Source of the DNA: Clostridia bacterium
GTDB lineage: Bacteria; Bacillota; Clostridia; Oscillospirales; Acutalibacteraceae
DNA: 5,079 bases
Assembly: GCA_017480265.1 (NCBI GenBank)
Contig: JAFVAZ010000009.1
Location: forward strand, 1-5,079
Direction: 5' to 3'
Shown here: positions 1 to 5,079 of the stretch, one piece after another
Position numbering within the stretch: position 1 is the stretch's first letter
Layout: each line of letters starts with the position of its first letter
Position numbers and translations under genes: made by a program
Notes under the pieces: model-generated
Databases searched by the model: none
What the model saw: the letters and a program-made list of their open reading frames with translations, nothing else
What the model was told of the DNA's origin: nothing

Positions 1-1249
1 ACAAACACTCTCTGGAACTATCAATGCACCACCTTCAAAAAATGAACTACATAGGGTCATCCTCTGTGCAGCATTAGCTGATGGCAATTCAGAGATTCAG
101 AATTTTAATTTAACAAACGATATCATGGCAACCATAAATGCAATCAAAATCTTAGGTGCTAGGGTTAGCTTTATAGATAAAAAGATAATAATAAACGGCT
201 CTTCTACTTTTTCTACAGCCTTACCCAAGATTAACTGCGATGAATCCAGCACTACTTTGCGCCTTCTCATCCCTATGGTAGCCTCCCGAGGGGTTAGGAC
301 TACTTTTCTGGCTAAAGATGTCCTTTATAAAAAGCCCCTTTTCCCTTATTTTTCTAGTTTACTTGAGCATGGTGTTGCTTTTACAAATCAAAATTTACCT
401 TTTACGGTTTCCGGCAACCTCACTCCGGGCAAATTCACTCTGCGCGGAGATATTAGCTCCCAATTTCTCAGTGGCCTCCTTATTTCTTTACCTAGTTTAA
501 AATTAGATAGTGAAATTATCCTCACTTCTCCTCTAGAATCCTCCGGGTGTGTAGACTTGACTATCGATGTCTTGTCAAAATTTGGGATAGAAATAATTAA
601 AACCAATTCTGGATTTTGGGTCCCGGGTAAACAAACGTTTAAACCAACAAATTATACTATCACAGGAGACTGGTCTTTGGCTTCGTTCTTTGCTGTATCT
701 GGGGCTATAGGTGAGGAGATCAGCATAAAAGGGCTTAGCATAGAGTCAAAGCAAGCAGATAAATCTATATTGAAAGTATTTGAAAGATTCCACATTAATC
801 ACTCATTTGAAAAAGATTGCTTAACTGTTTCCCCGAGCGAATTTTCAGGAGCAAATATTTTTGCTGCACAGACGCCAGATTTAGTGCCTCCTATTTCGAT
901 ATTATCTGCCTTTTGTAAAGGATCATCTAAAATTTTAGGCACTTCAAGGTTAAAGTATAAGGAAAGCAACAGGTTAAAGGCTATCTATACCTGCCTCAAT
1001 AAATTTGGCGTGGAAATTTGGGATACTTCTGATGGATTTATAATAAAAGGCTCGGCTAGTCTTTCTAAATGTTCTTTAAATAGCTTTGCAGATCATAGAG
1101 TTGTCATGGCTATGGCTATAGCCGCTACTGTAGCAGATGGGAAGGTCTATATATCCGACGCCCAGAGCATACATAAATCTTATCCTCATTTTTTTGAAGA
1201 TTTCATCAAGCTTGGCGGCAGAGTAAATGTCGTCGATCTGGAACGCTAA
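1..1249 (+). CDS. aroA: EPSP synthase (3-phosphoshikimate 1-carboxyvinyltransferase), 5' end outside the window
   Basis: Cytoplasmic enzyme of the shikimate pathway: joins phosphoenolpyruvate to shikimate 3-phosphate on the route to chorismate. The reading frame is open from base 2, giving 415 visible residues; the family's N-terminal pattern is already under way ('LSGTINAPPSK'), so only about 8-10 codons are missing. The ATG at 125 is internal. Visible landmarks, counted from the codon at base 2: K13 and R18 (E. coli K22, R27), R87 (R100), SSQ 152-154 (S169-Q171), D293 in 'PDLVPP' (D313), K320/E321/R324 in 'KESNR' (K340/E341/R344), DHR 364-366 and K392 (K411). Both inside-out alpha/beta halves are present and the length is normal. 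Odd points: E. coli S23 is N14, G96 is S83, R124 is K111 and Y200 is C183. The gene converges on the penicillin-binding protein gene and has no visible functional link to it. Identity is firm; full activity is less certain. Confidence 0.95.
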   Translation, partial: QTLSGTINAPPSKNELHRVILCAALADGNSEIQNFNLTNDIMATINAIKILGARVSFIDKKIIINGSSTFSTALPKINCDESSTTLRLLIPMVASRGVRTTFLAKDVLYKKPLFPYFSSLLEHGVAFTNQNLPFTVSGNLTPGKFTLRGDISSQFLSGLLISLPSLKLDSEIILTSPLESSGCVDLTIDVLSKFGIEIIKTNSGFWVPGKQTFKPTNYTITGDWSLASFFAVSGAIGEEISIKGLSIESKQADKSILKVFERFHINHSFEKDCLTVSPSEFSGANIFAAQTPDLVPPISILSAFCKGSSKILGTSRLKYKESNRLKAIYTCLNKFGVEIWDTSDGFIIKGSASLSKCSLNSFADHRVVMAMAIAATVADGKVYISDAQSIHKSYPHFFEDFIKLGGRVNVVDLER

Positions 1250-1251
1250 CC

Positions 1252-1268
1252 TAAACTTTTTCAGTTTA
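1252..1268. terminator. Small A/T-rich hairpin between convergent genes
   Basis: TAAACT (1252-1257) and AGTTTA (1263-1268) form a 6-bp inverted repeat with a 5-base loop. It occupies most of the 23-base gap between the aroA stop (1247-1249) and the penicillin-binding protein stop (1273-1275). Its position suits a shared bidirectional terminator. The stem holds one G-C pair and no T-tract follows in either direction, so it is weak as an intrinsic terminator and may be chance in A/T-rich DNA. Confidence 0.25.
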
Positions 1269-1272
1269 TAGA

Positions 1273-2682
1273 TTATTTGCTCTTTGTTATAACATTTGCA
1301 GCTTTTTGCAACACCGATTGTGCTATCGGGGCAGCTGCCCTTATCCCAAAGCCGGAATTCTCCGAAATGACTACAAAAGCAAGCGGTGTTTTTTCTTCTG
1401 AAGAGAACCCCACCATCCAAGCGTGCGGAAGTTTGTTTTCTCCCACCTCTGCAGTACCGGTTTTGGCGCAAACGGCTAGGCCTTTAAACATAGAGTCGCC
1501 GTAGTTATTTTGCACGGTGTATCGCATGGCAGATTTTAAAATTTCTGCCGTTTTTTCAGGCATCAATTCTTCCGTTTCCACTTTGTCGTAATTCCCAGTA
1601 AACAAGTCTACGGAACTTTCTGAGATTATATTTCCGATCATTCTTGGGATCACTGCTTTGCCTTTATTAGCAATAGCACCCATCAAGATCAACATATGCA
1701 TGGGGTTTACCAGGTCTTTGTACTGCCCAACCCCTGACCAACCTAAATTATAATCGTTGGCTTCGGCGGCTTCGTAGCTACTCTGTTTGGTTTGGATTTT
1801 ATTGATATTAAAGCTTTTATTAAACCCCAGAGATTGGGCGGTATGGAGCATTTTTTCTTTTCCTAGTTCCATAGCTAAATTTGCAAAGTATATATTGCAG
1901 GACCTTGTCAGCGCATTTTTGAATTTTATATTGCCATGGCTAGAAAGGCAAGTTATATCTCCGCCGGAAACCTTTTCTTTTCCTTGGCAGTTGAATACTT
2001 TATCCTCTAATTTTTCTCCAAAGTTATCTATAGCACATACAGATGTAATTAACTTAAATATAGAGCCAGGGGTATAGGTGGCAGACATAACTCTATTTAT
2101 ATATACGCCATCATAATTATCCCCGGCATTTGTACTCAGATTATCCGATATAATCGGGGGATTGTTAGGGTCATAGCAAGGAGTGCTGACCAAACACAAA
2201 ATCTCACCTGTTTTATAGTTATAAACAGCGACGGCTCCTTTGGCTGAACCTAATTTTTCAAGAGCTAATTTACAGAGTTCGCTATCCAGAGTCAACTTTA
2301 TGTCTTTGCAGGAGTTTAAAAAATGCGGGCAATTGGCACCTGTTATGAAATTATACCCATATAGTTCTGCACGGTACAGATTAGGGATCGCCGTACTAAT
2401 GTGCGAAGATCCATCTCCCAGTGTATGCAAAAGCGATTTTCTCACACCTAGATCAGAATTATACACTCTTTTGCCATTTATACTCTGCAGGAGCACTACT
2501 TCATTTCTATCTATAACCTTCCCCGAGCTATTCAAAGCAACGCCCGATAAATGCTTATTGAAGGGGCTCAGCGCCCAGTCGTTTGCATTAATTATAAGTT
2601 TAAAGGTAAAGGTCGCTAGACCTACTACGAATAATAAAACCAACAGACTCAAACTTATCGATCTTTTCCTTGTGTTTTTCAT
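1273..2682 (-). CDS. Class B penicillin-binding protein (PbpA-type transpeptidase)
   Basis: A 469-residue membrane-anchored D,D-transpeptidase that cross-links peptidoglycan outside the cell. Residues 1-7 are basic and residues 8-30 form one membrane segment, an uncleaved signal anchor. A short dimer-type N-terminal domain follows, with 'IDRN' at 57-60, then the transpeptidase domain from about 145. The three catalytic motifs are complete: S207-I-F-K210 (nucleophile in 'TPGSIFK'), S261-C-N263 and K407-T-G-T410. There are no PASTA repeats and no glycosyltransferase domain, so it needs a polymerase partner; the SEDS gene immediately upstream supplies one, as in the rodA-pbpA pair of actinobacteria. 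The ATG at 2682 is backed by AAAGGAG eight bases before it. The gene lies 76 bases after the SEDS stop and is probably cotranscribed. Odd points: the usual 'GQG' is G319-Q-Y321, and the Gly of the 'DRNG' motif is E61. An elongation role (PbpA/MrdA-like) is likelier than septal FtsI, by neighbourhood and size. Confidence 0.92.
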   Translation of the reverse strand: MKNTRKRSISLSLLVLLFVVGLATFTFKLIINANDWALSPFNKHLSGVALNSSGKVIDRNEVVLLQSINGKRVYNSDLGVRKSLLHTLGDGSSHISTAIPNLYRAELYGYNFITGANCPHFLNSCKDIKLTLDSELCKLALEKLGSAKGAVAVYNYKTGEILCLVSTPCYDPNNPPIISDNLSTNAGDNYDGVYINRVMSATYTPGSIFKLITSVCAIDNFGEKLEDKVFNCQGKEKVSGGDITCLSSHGNIKFKNALTRSCNIYFANLAMELGKEKMLHTAQSLGFNKSFNINKIQTKQSSYEAAEANDYNLGWSGVGQYKDLVNPMHMLILMGAIANKGKAVIPRMIGNIISESSVDLFTGNYDKVETEELMPEKTAEILKSAMRYTVQNNYGDSMFKGLAVCAKTGTAEVGENKLPHAWMVGFSSEEKTPLAFVVISENSGFGIRAAAPIAQSVLQKAANVITKSK

Positions 2683-2690
2683 GTCTTAGT

Positions 2691-2697
2691 CTCCTTT
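2691..2697 (-). promoter_or_regulatory. Ribosome binding site of the penicillin-binding protein gene
   Basis: The minus strand reads AAAGGAG, with eight bases between it and the ATG at 2682. This near-consensus Shine-Dalgarno sequence fixes the start codon. It lies in the 76-base gap after the SEDS gene, so this gene is translated independently rather than by overlap coupling. Confidence 0.75.
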
Positions 2698-2758
2698 TCT
2701 TTGATGCAGCATATTCCCGCTAAATTCCTTCATCTGAACATCATATAATCCAGATCTT

Positions 2759-4408
2759 TTATCTCCTGATGGAGTATGTCCTTTCGTCAGATGCCTTTAT
2801 AAAAGCTAAAAGCCCCCAAGAGGACACTAAGCTGGAGCCCCCTAAGCTTACAAAAGGCAACGTTACGCCGGTCATGGGCAAGATATCGGTGGAGCCAAAA
2901 ATATGTAAACTAGCTTGAAATAAAAGCATTCCGGCTGCTGCGCACGCAGCTATAGAGTAAAAAGTCGATCTGCTTTTATTGCTATAGCTTTGAGCAGAAA
3001 GCGTCAAACCTGCCACAAGTAACGCAACCGTAAGCGCTACTATCAAGCCTAGTTCTTCGCTCACCACACCAAACATCAAATCATTTAACGCTGCGTAAAT
3101 CCCTTGCAATTTTCCTTGCCCTGAGCCTACACCAAACAGCCCTCCGCTGGCTATATAGCTCAGTACTCGCGTTTGCTGGTAGCCTGTGTTTTGTGAATAC
3201 TCCCAAACATGCCCCCATACTGCAAATCTATCTTTGATGTATGGCTTGAAGTTTAAGATCATAAACGCCCCCAAAGCAGCTGCCGAACAAGATAATATCA
3301 CCGTCCTGACGCTGCCGGAGCGCATAAATGAGATAATCAAAAAAGCTAGGAAAAACACACAAGCGGTTCCAAAATCTTTTATCAAAAATAATGTACCGAT
3401 GCAGATTGCAGAAAATAGTATAAAACCGGTCAAGTTTTTGGTAGTCTGCAATCCTTCTAGCGTAGATGCGCCTACAAAAACATATGCTATCTTGATAAAC
3501 TCTGAAGGCTGTATTGATATCCCGCCTAATGATATCCAGTTTCTGGAGCCGTTTACCTCTTTTGCAAATACTAAATTCGCTGCGAATAAAAAGACTGCGC
3601 ATACTGCTATGGCCACCCTGTACTGCATAACTATATCTAGATTCTCTATAAAGCGAATAATAACGCAATATGCGAAGATCCCTATCAAAAGCGACGCCAA
3701 CTGGTTATATACTTCCTGCATGTTATAATTCCCCACTAAGATAATACCTACCCCGGAAAGGAACAGCCCCAAGGTCTCGTGTTCAAACGTCACTCTGCGC
3801 AGGATAAACGCCGAGATAAAAAAGAAAAGCCACGAAACTAATATAACCGAAGCCAGTGGGAACCATCTGATCAGACTTAATTCGTTTTTTATTAGCGGAT
3901 GTAACGCCATCAGAAAATGAAATAGTGATACAAAGAGCAAAAGGCTCGCTGACCGTATCTTTTTATTCGTTAACCTAGATAATTTATTTATTTTTTCTGC
4001 GCTTTCCCTTGCTTTGAGTAATATTAAAGACGTTCCCCCAATGCTAATGACATCATCTATGTATACTTGCGTATTACCTTTTATCTTTTCTCCGTTTACA
4101 GTGATCCCTGCTTTGGAATCTGTATCTTTTATCAACCAACCCTGTTTTCTTCTAAAAAGTACGGCGTGCTCCCTAGAGACAGTAGGATTTTTCAGTACTA
4201 TATCGCAAGACCTGCTCCTGCCTATAGAATTCTCCCAATATATTACGGGGATCTCTTCTCCGGTTTCTTTATTTTTCAGTATTATTAAAGGTCTTTTGCC
4301 TCTTTGGGCTACTTTCATAGACATAAAGCATAATAACACAATAAATATAGCTAAAAATGGCAAAGTAACTCTTATTACAAAAAGAACGGATGAGATTGCT
4401 ATTGTCAT
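2759..4408 (-). CDS. FHA domain fused to FtsW/RodA/SpoVE-family (SEDS) peptidoglycan polymerase
   Basis: Multi-pass membrane glycosyltransferase that polymerises lipid II into glycan strands, with a cytoplasmic phosphothreonine-recognition domain ahead of it. Numbered from the ATG at 4408 (549 aa): one membrane segment at about 6-31, followed by basic residues that place the next part inside. The FHA domain is at about 38-131 with G63-R64, S78-R79-E80-H81 and N105-G106. The SEDS domain, about 152-540, has roughly ten membrane segments. SEDS marks are 'GSRNW' 287-291, 'QPSEF' 300-304, D443 in 'NDLMF' (equivalent to the catalytic Asp of RodA, usually 'TDFIF'), 'SEELG' after it, and 'PFVSLGGSS' near the C-terminus. 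An in-frame ATG at 4429 would add seven residues, but it has no Shine-Dalgarno and lies about 12 bases from the predicted transcription start; the ATG at 4408 follows AGGAAGG. It is followed by its likely transpeptidase partner. RodA is likelier than FtsW by that pairing, but sequence alone does not settle it. The FHA loop lacks the usual Asn (A100). Confidence 0.92.
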   Translation of the reverse strand: MTIAISSVLFVIRVTLPFLAIFIVLLCFMSMKVAQRGKRPLIILKNKETGEEIPVIYWENSIGRSRSCDIVLKNPTVSREHAVLFRRKQGWLIKDTDSKAGITVNGEKIKGNTQVYIDDVISIGGTSLILLKARESAEKINKLSRLTNKKIRSASLLLFVSLFHFLMALHPLIKNELSLIRWFPLASVILVSWLFFFISAFILRRVTFEHETLGLFLSGVGIILVGNYNMQEVYNQLASLLIGIFAYCVIIRFIENLDIVMQYRVAIAVCAVFLFAANLVFAKEVNGSRNWISLGGISIQPSEFIKIAYVFVGASTLEGLQTTKNLTGFILFSAICIGTLFLIKDFGTACVFFLAFLIISFMRSGSVRTVILSCSAAALGAFMILNFKPYIKDRFAVWGHVWEYSQNTGYQQTRVLSYIASGGLFGVGSGQGKLQGIYAALNDLMFGVVSEELGLIVALTVALLVAGLTLSAQSYSNKSRSTFYSIAACAAAGMLLFQASLHIFGSTDILPMTGVTLPFVSLGGSSLVSSWGLLAFIKASDERTYSIRR

Positions 4409-4419
4409 TTTCCTTTTAT

Positions 4420-4426
4420 CCTTCCT
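4420..4426 (-). promoter_or_regulatory. Ribosome binding site that decides the start of the FHA-SEDS gene
   Basis: The minus strand reads AGGAAGG, 11 bases before the ATG at 4408, with a second purine patch AAAAGG (4412-4417) closer in. The spacing of the first is slightly long and of the second short, but together they make a plausible site. Nothing similar precedes the in-frame ATG at 4429, whose upstream bases are A/T only, and AGGAAGG would itself be coding if that ATG were used. Confidence 0.5.
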
Positions 4427-4447
4427 CATTTTTAAGATAATATTCCC

Positions 4448-4475
4448 ATTATAACATATTTTAAAATCTGATCAA
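4448..4475 (-). promoter_or_regulatory. Sigma-A-type promoter of the FHA-SEDS / penicillin-binding protein operon
   Basis: On the minus strand the -35 element is TTGATC (4470-4475, four of six consensus bases), then a 16-base spacer, then a perfect -10 element TATAAT (4448-4453). Transcription would start near 4441, giving a leader of about 33 bases to the ATG at 4408. No comparable promoter is seen in the 76-base gap before the penicillin-binding protein gene, so both genes probably depend on this one. No operator or riboswitch is apparent in so short a leader. Confidence 0.65.
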
Positions 4476-4564
4476 AATCTAGGAATTCTGCCATTGCCCT
4501 GGCGCTTATCGTACACATCAAGTAGAAGTCCGCTCAATATAGCCTTAAGCTTTATGAAAAAGCT
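4472..4564 (-). other. Unrecognised open stretch, possibly a remnant 3' gene end
   Basis: The segment between the operon promoter and the IS3 remnant is less A/T-rich than its surroundings. Minus-strand frame 4564-4472 is open for 30 codons and ends in TGA. It reads like protein ('ILSGLLLDVYDKRQGNG' in its middle) but has no ATG, no ribosome binding site and a stop just upstream. It could be the tail of a gene cut by the IS3-family insertion, or chance. The stop overlaps the operon's -35 element. I recognise no family. Confidence 0.2.
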
Positions 4565-4565
4565 T
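4547..4565. repeat. Short inverted repeat beside the IS3 remnant
   Basis: AAGCTTT (4547-4553) and AAAGCTT (4559-4565) pair perfectly over seven bases around a 5-base loop. Read on the plus strand it is followed by TACTTTTAG rather than a clean T-run, so a terminator is possible but weak. It ends 15 bases before the proposed IS3 terminus. Confidence 0.3.
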
Positions 4566-4580
4566 TACTTTTAGTGAAGT

Positions 4581-4940
4581 TGTCAAAAAAAGTAGACACT
4601 AAAAAAGATTTATTTGAAACTTAGTTGAGTCCTAAATTCAACTGATTTTTTATATTGTAATGCAGAACAAGAACGATAATTGTTATTATCCCAAGCAATA
4701 TCATTTATAAATTCTTGCACGGAGGTATAATTATTTATGGCAAAATCAATATACATTTCTTTCTTAATCCAACCATATTATTAGATTCAATAACTGGATT
4801 ATCTGTTGGTGTGTCAGCTTTTGACGTAAACCAGGTTACTTGAATATTGATTTGAAATTGTCAAAATAGGTTGACATATTTCCCACTTTTAGCTTGAAAA
4901 CCCTTGTGTCAATCGGGATTGTTAGGTTTATTTTAATCTT
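4581..4940 (-). mobile_element. Remnant of an IS3-family insertion sequence (transposase-end portion)
   Basis: The decayed C-terminal third of an IS3-family transposase reads on the minus strand (4940-4610). Beyond its stop, 29 bases lead to a sequence that looks like the element's terminus: plus-strand TGTCAAAAAAAGTAGACACT at 4581-4600, beginning with the TG typical of IS3-family ends. No matching opposite end is present; the rest of the element is missing where the IS1-type fragment begins near 4941. The terminus is inferred from its position and character, not from a matched pair or a target duplication. Confidence 0.6.
4610..4940 (-). pseudogene. IS3-family transposase, C-terminal fragment with two frameshifts and a stop
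   Basis: DDE-transposase (integrase core) debris in three frames. From 4940, 'KINLTIPID' matches the strand carrying the second catalytic Asp (normally 'HSD' or 'HTD' before 'xG.QY'). Two extra bases near 4906-4907 shift into 'KGFQAKSGKYVNLF', followed by TGA at 4861-4863. The same frame continues to 'ADTPTDNPVIES', which carries the third catalytic residue, the Glu of the 'DN..(M/I)ES' motif. A second shift at about 4775-4781 leads to 'GWIKKEMYIDF' and the family's C-terminal pattern 'NNNYRSCSALQYKKSVEFR', ending in TAA at 4610-4612. About 110 of a usual 270-290 residues remain; the N-terminal part and first catalytic Asp are absent. It cannot make an active enzyme. The family call is firm; the subgroup (IS150-like) is a guess. 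Confidence 0.8.
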
Positions 4941-4942
4941 AA

Positions 4943-5079
4943 TTTATCTTTAATGTATGGAGAGCAGTAGATCGTAAAACTAAAGAATTGGTTGGCTTTG
5001 AAGTCGGGACAAGAGAAACCAAATATTTTGAGATTTTATCTAAAAATATTGCTCATATAAAAGCTGAAAAATATGCTTC
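4943..5079 (+). pseudogene. IS1-family transposase fragment, 5' truncated, running off the window
   Basis: Open frame from the base after TAA (4940-4942) to the window end, 45 codons, with no start codon. Its sequence 'VWRAVDRKTKELVGFEVGTR' (4955-5014) matches the IS1 InsB-type core, in which a Trp-x-x-A-(V/Y)-D strand is followed by a hairpin ending in 'G.R'; the Asp of 'AVD' would be a core acidic residue. The part that should precede it, several tens of residues including the InsA/zinc-finger region, is missing, replaced by the IS3 remnant on the opposite strand. It is therefore broken at its 5' end even if the rest is intact beyond the window. The family is judged from this motif alone; a related DDE group such as IS1595 is the main alternative. 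Confidence 0.6.

Noticed and set aside
125..127. ATG at 125 as the start of aroA
   Set aside because: Conserved EPSP synthase sequence, including the phosphoshikimate-binding Lys and Arg, is in frame upstream to base 2, so this Met is internal.
1076..1471. 131-codon minus-strand frame bridging aroA and the penicillin-binding protein gene
   Set aside because: It overlaps two well-supported genes, has no family resemblance, and no ribosome binding site was evident.
2740..2745. Minus-strand TATGAT as a -10 element for a separate penicillin-binding protein promoter
   Set aside because: At 16-18 bases upstream there is no acceptable -35 element.
3228..3668. 146-codon minus-strand frame inside the SEDS gene, and a 180-codon plus-strand frame at 3186-3728
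   Set aside because: Both lie wholly within the SEDS coding sequence in other frames, have no recognisable motif, and the SEDS frame carries clear conserved residues.
4432..4518. 28-codon minus-strand frame ending just before the FHA-SEDS ATG, a possible leader peptide
   Set aside because: The operon promoter lies inside it, so the mapped transcript would not contain its start; no clear ribosome binding site and no recognised sequence.
4861..4863. In-frame TGA of the IS3 remnant read as Trp (alternative genetic code)
   Set aside because: The same fragment has two frameshifts and is plainly decayed, and Trp is not expected there; the three intact genes use TGG for Trp and TAA to stop.
4859..4879. 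Resemblance of TTGTCAAAATAGGTTGACA to the proposed IS terminus at 4580-4600, suggesting a second IS end
   Set aside because: This stretch sits within transposase-like coding sequence ('KYVNLF', stop, 'QFQIN') that continues on both sides, so the likeness is probably chance in A/T-rich DNA.

Overview
The window (about 60% A+T, all three complete stop codons TAA) looks like a low-GC Gram-positive chromosome, most likely from the Clostridia. Three things point there: an EPSP synthase of the type with 'PPSK', 'GDWS' and 'PDLVPP' signatures, an FHA domain fused to a SEDS glycan polymerase, and a short PbpA-type class B penicillin-binding protein beside it. The lineage is an inference from family resemblance; there is no rRNA or other marker here.

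Layout. Bases 1-1249 (+) hold the 3' part of aroA, whose first roughly ten codons lie before the window. It converges, across a 23-base gap with a small A/T-rich hairpin, on a two-gene cell-wall operon read on the minus strand. That operon is an FHA-FtsW/RodA fusion (2759-4408), then a class B penicillin-binding protein (1273-2682), 76 bases apart. A good sigma-A-type promoter (TTGATC, 16 bases, TATAAT) sits just upstream of the fusion gene. The two products should form one membrane machine: the SEDS protein polymerises lipid II into glycan strands and the penicillin-binding protein cross-links them. The FHA domain is a cytoplasmic port through which Ser/Thr phosphorylation could control the machine.

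The last 600 bases (about 4476-5079) hold no intact gene. From the operon outward there is a 105-base segment with a possible scrap of coding sequence, then the decayed 3' end of an IS3-family element (transposase C-terminus on the minus strand, two frameshifts and one stop). After that comes an abruptly joined, 5'-truncated IS1-family transposase fragment on the plus strand that runs off the window. This is an insertion-sequence graveyard upstream of a conserved operon, as expected in a genome with past IS expansion and ongoing decay.

The points most worth following are the phospho-sensor/polymerase fusion with a degenerate FHA binding loop, several substitutions at normally conserved active-site positions of an otherwise open aroA, and the start codon of the fusion gene. 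I did not find a clearly novel system.
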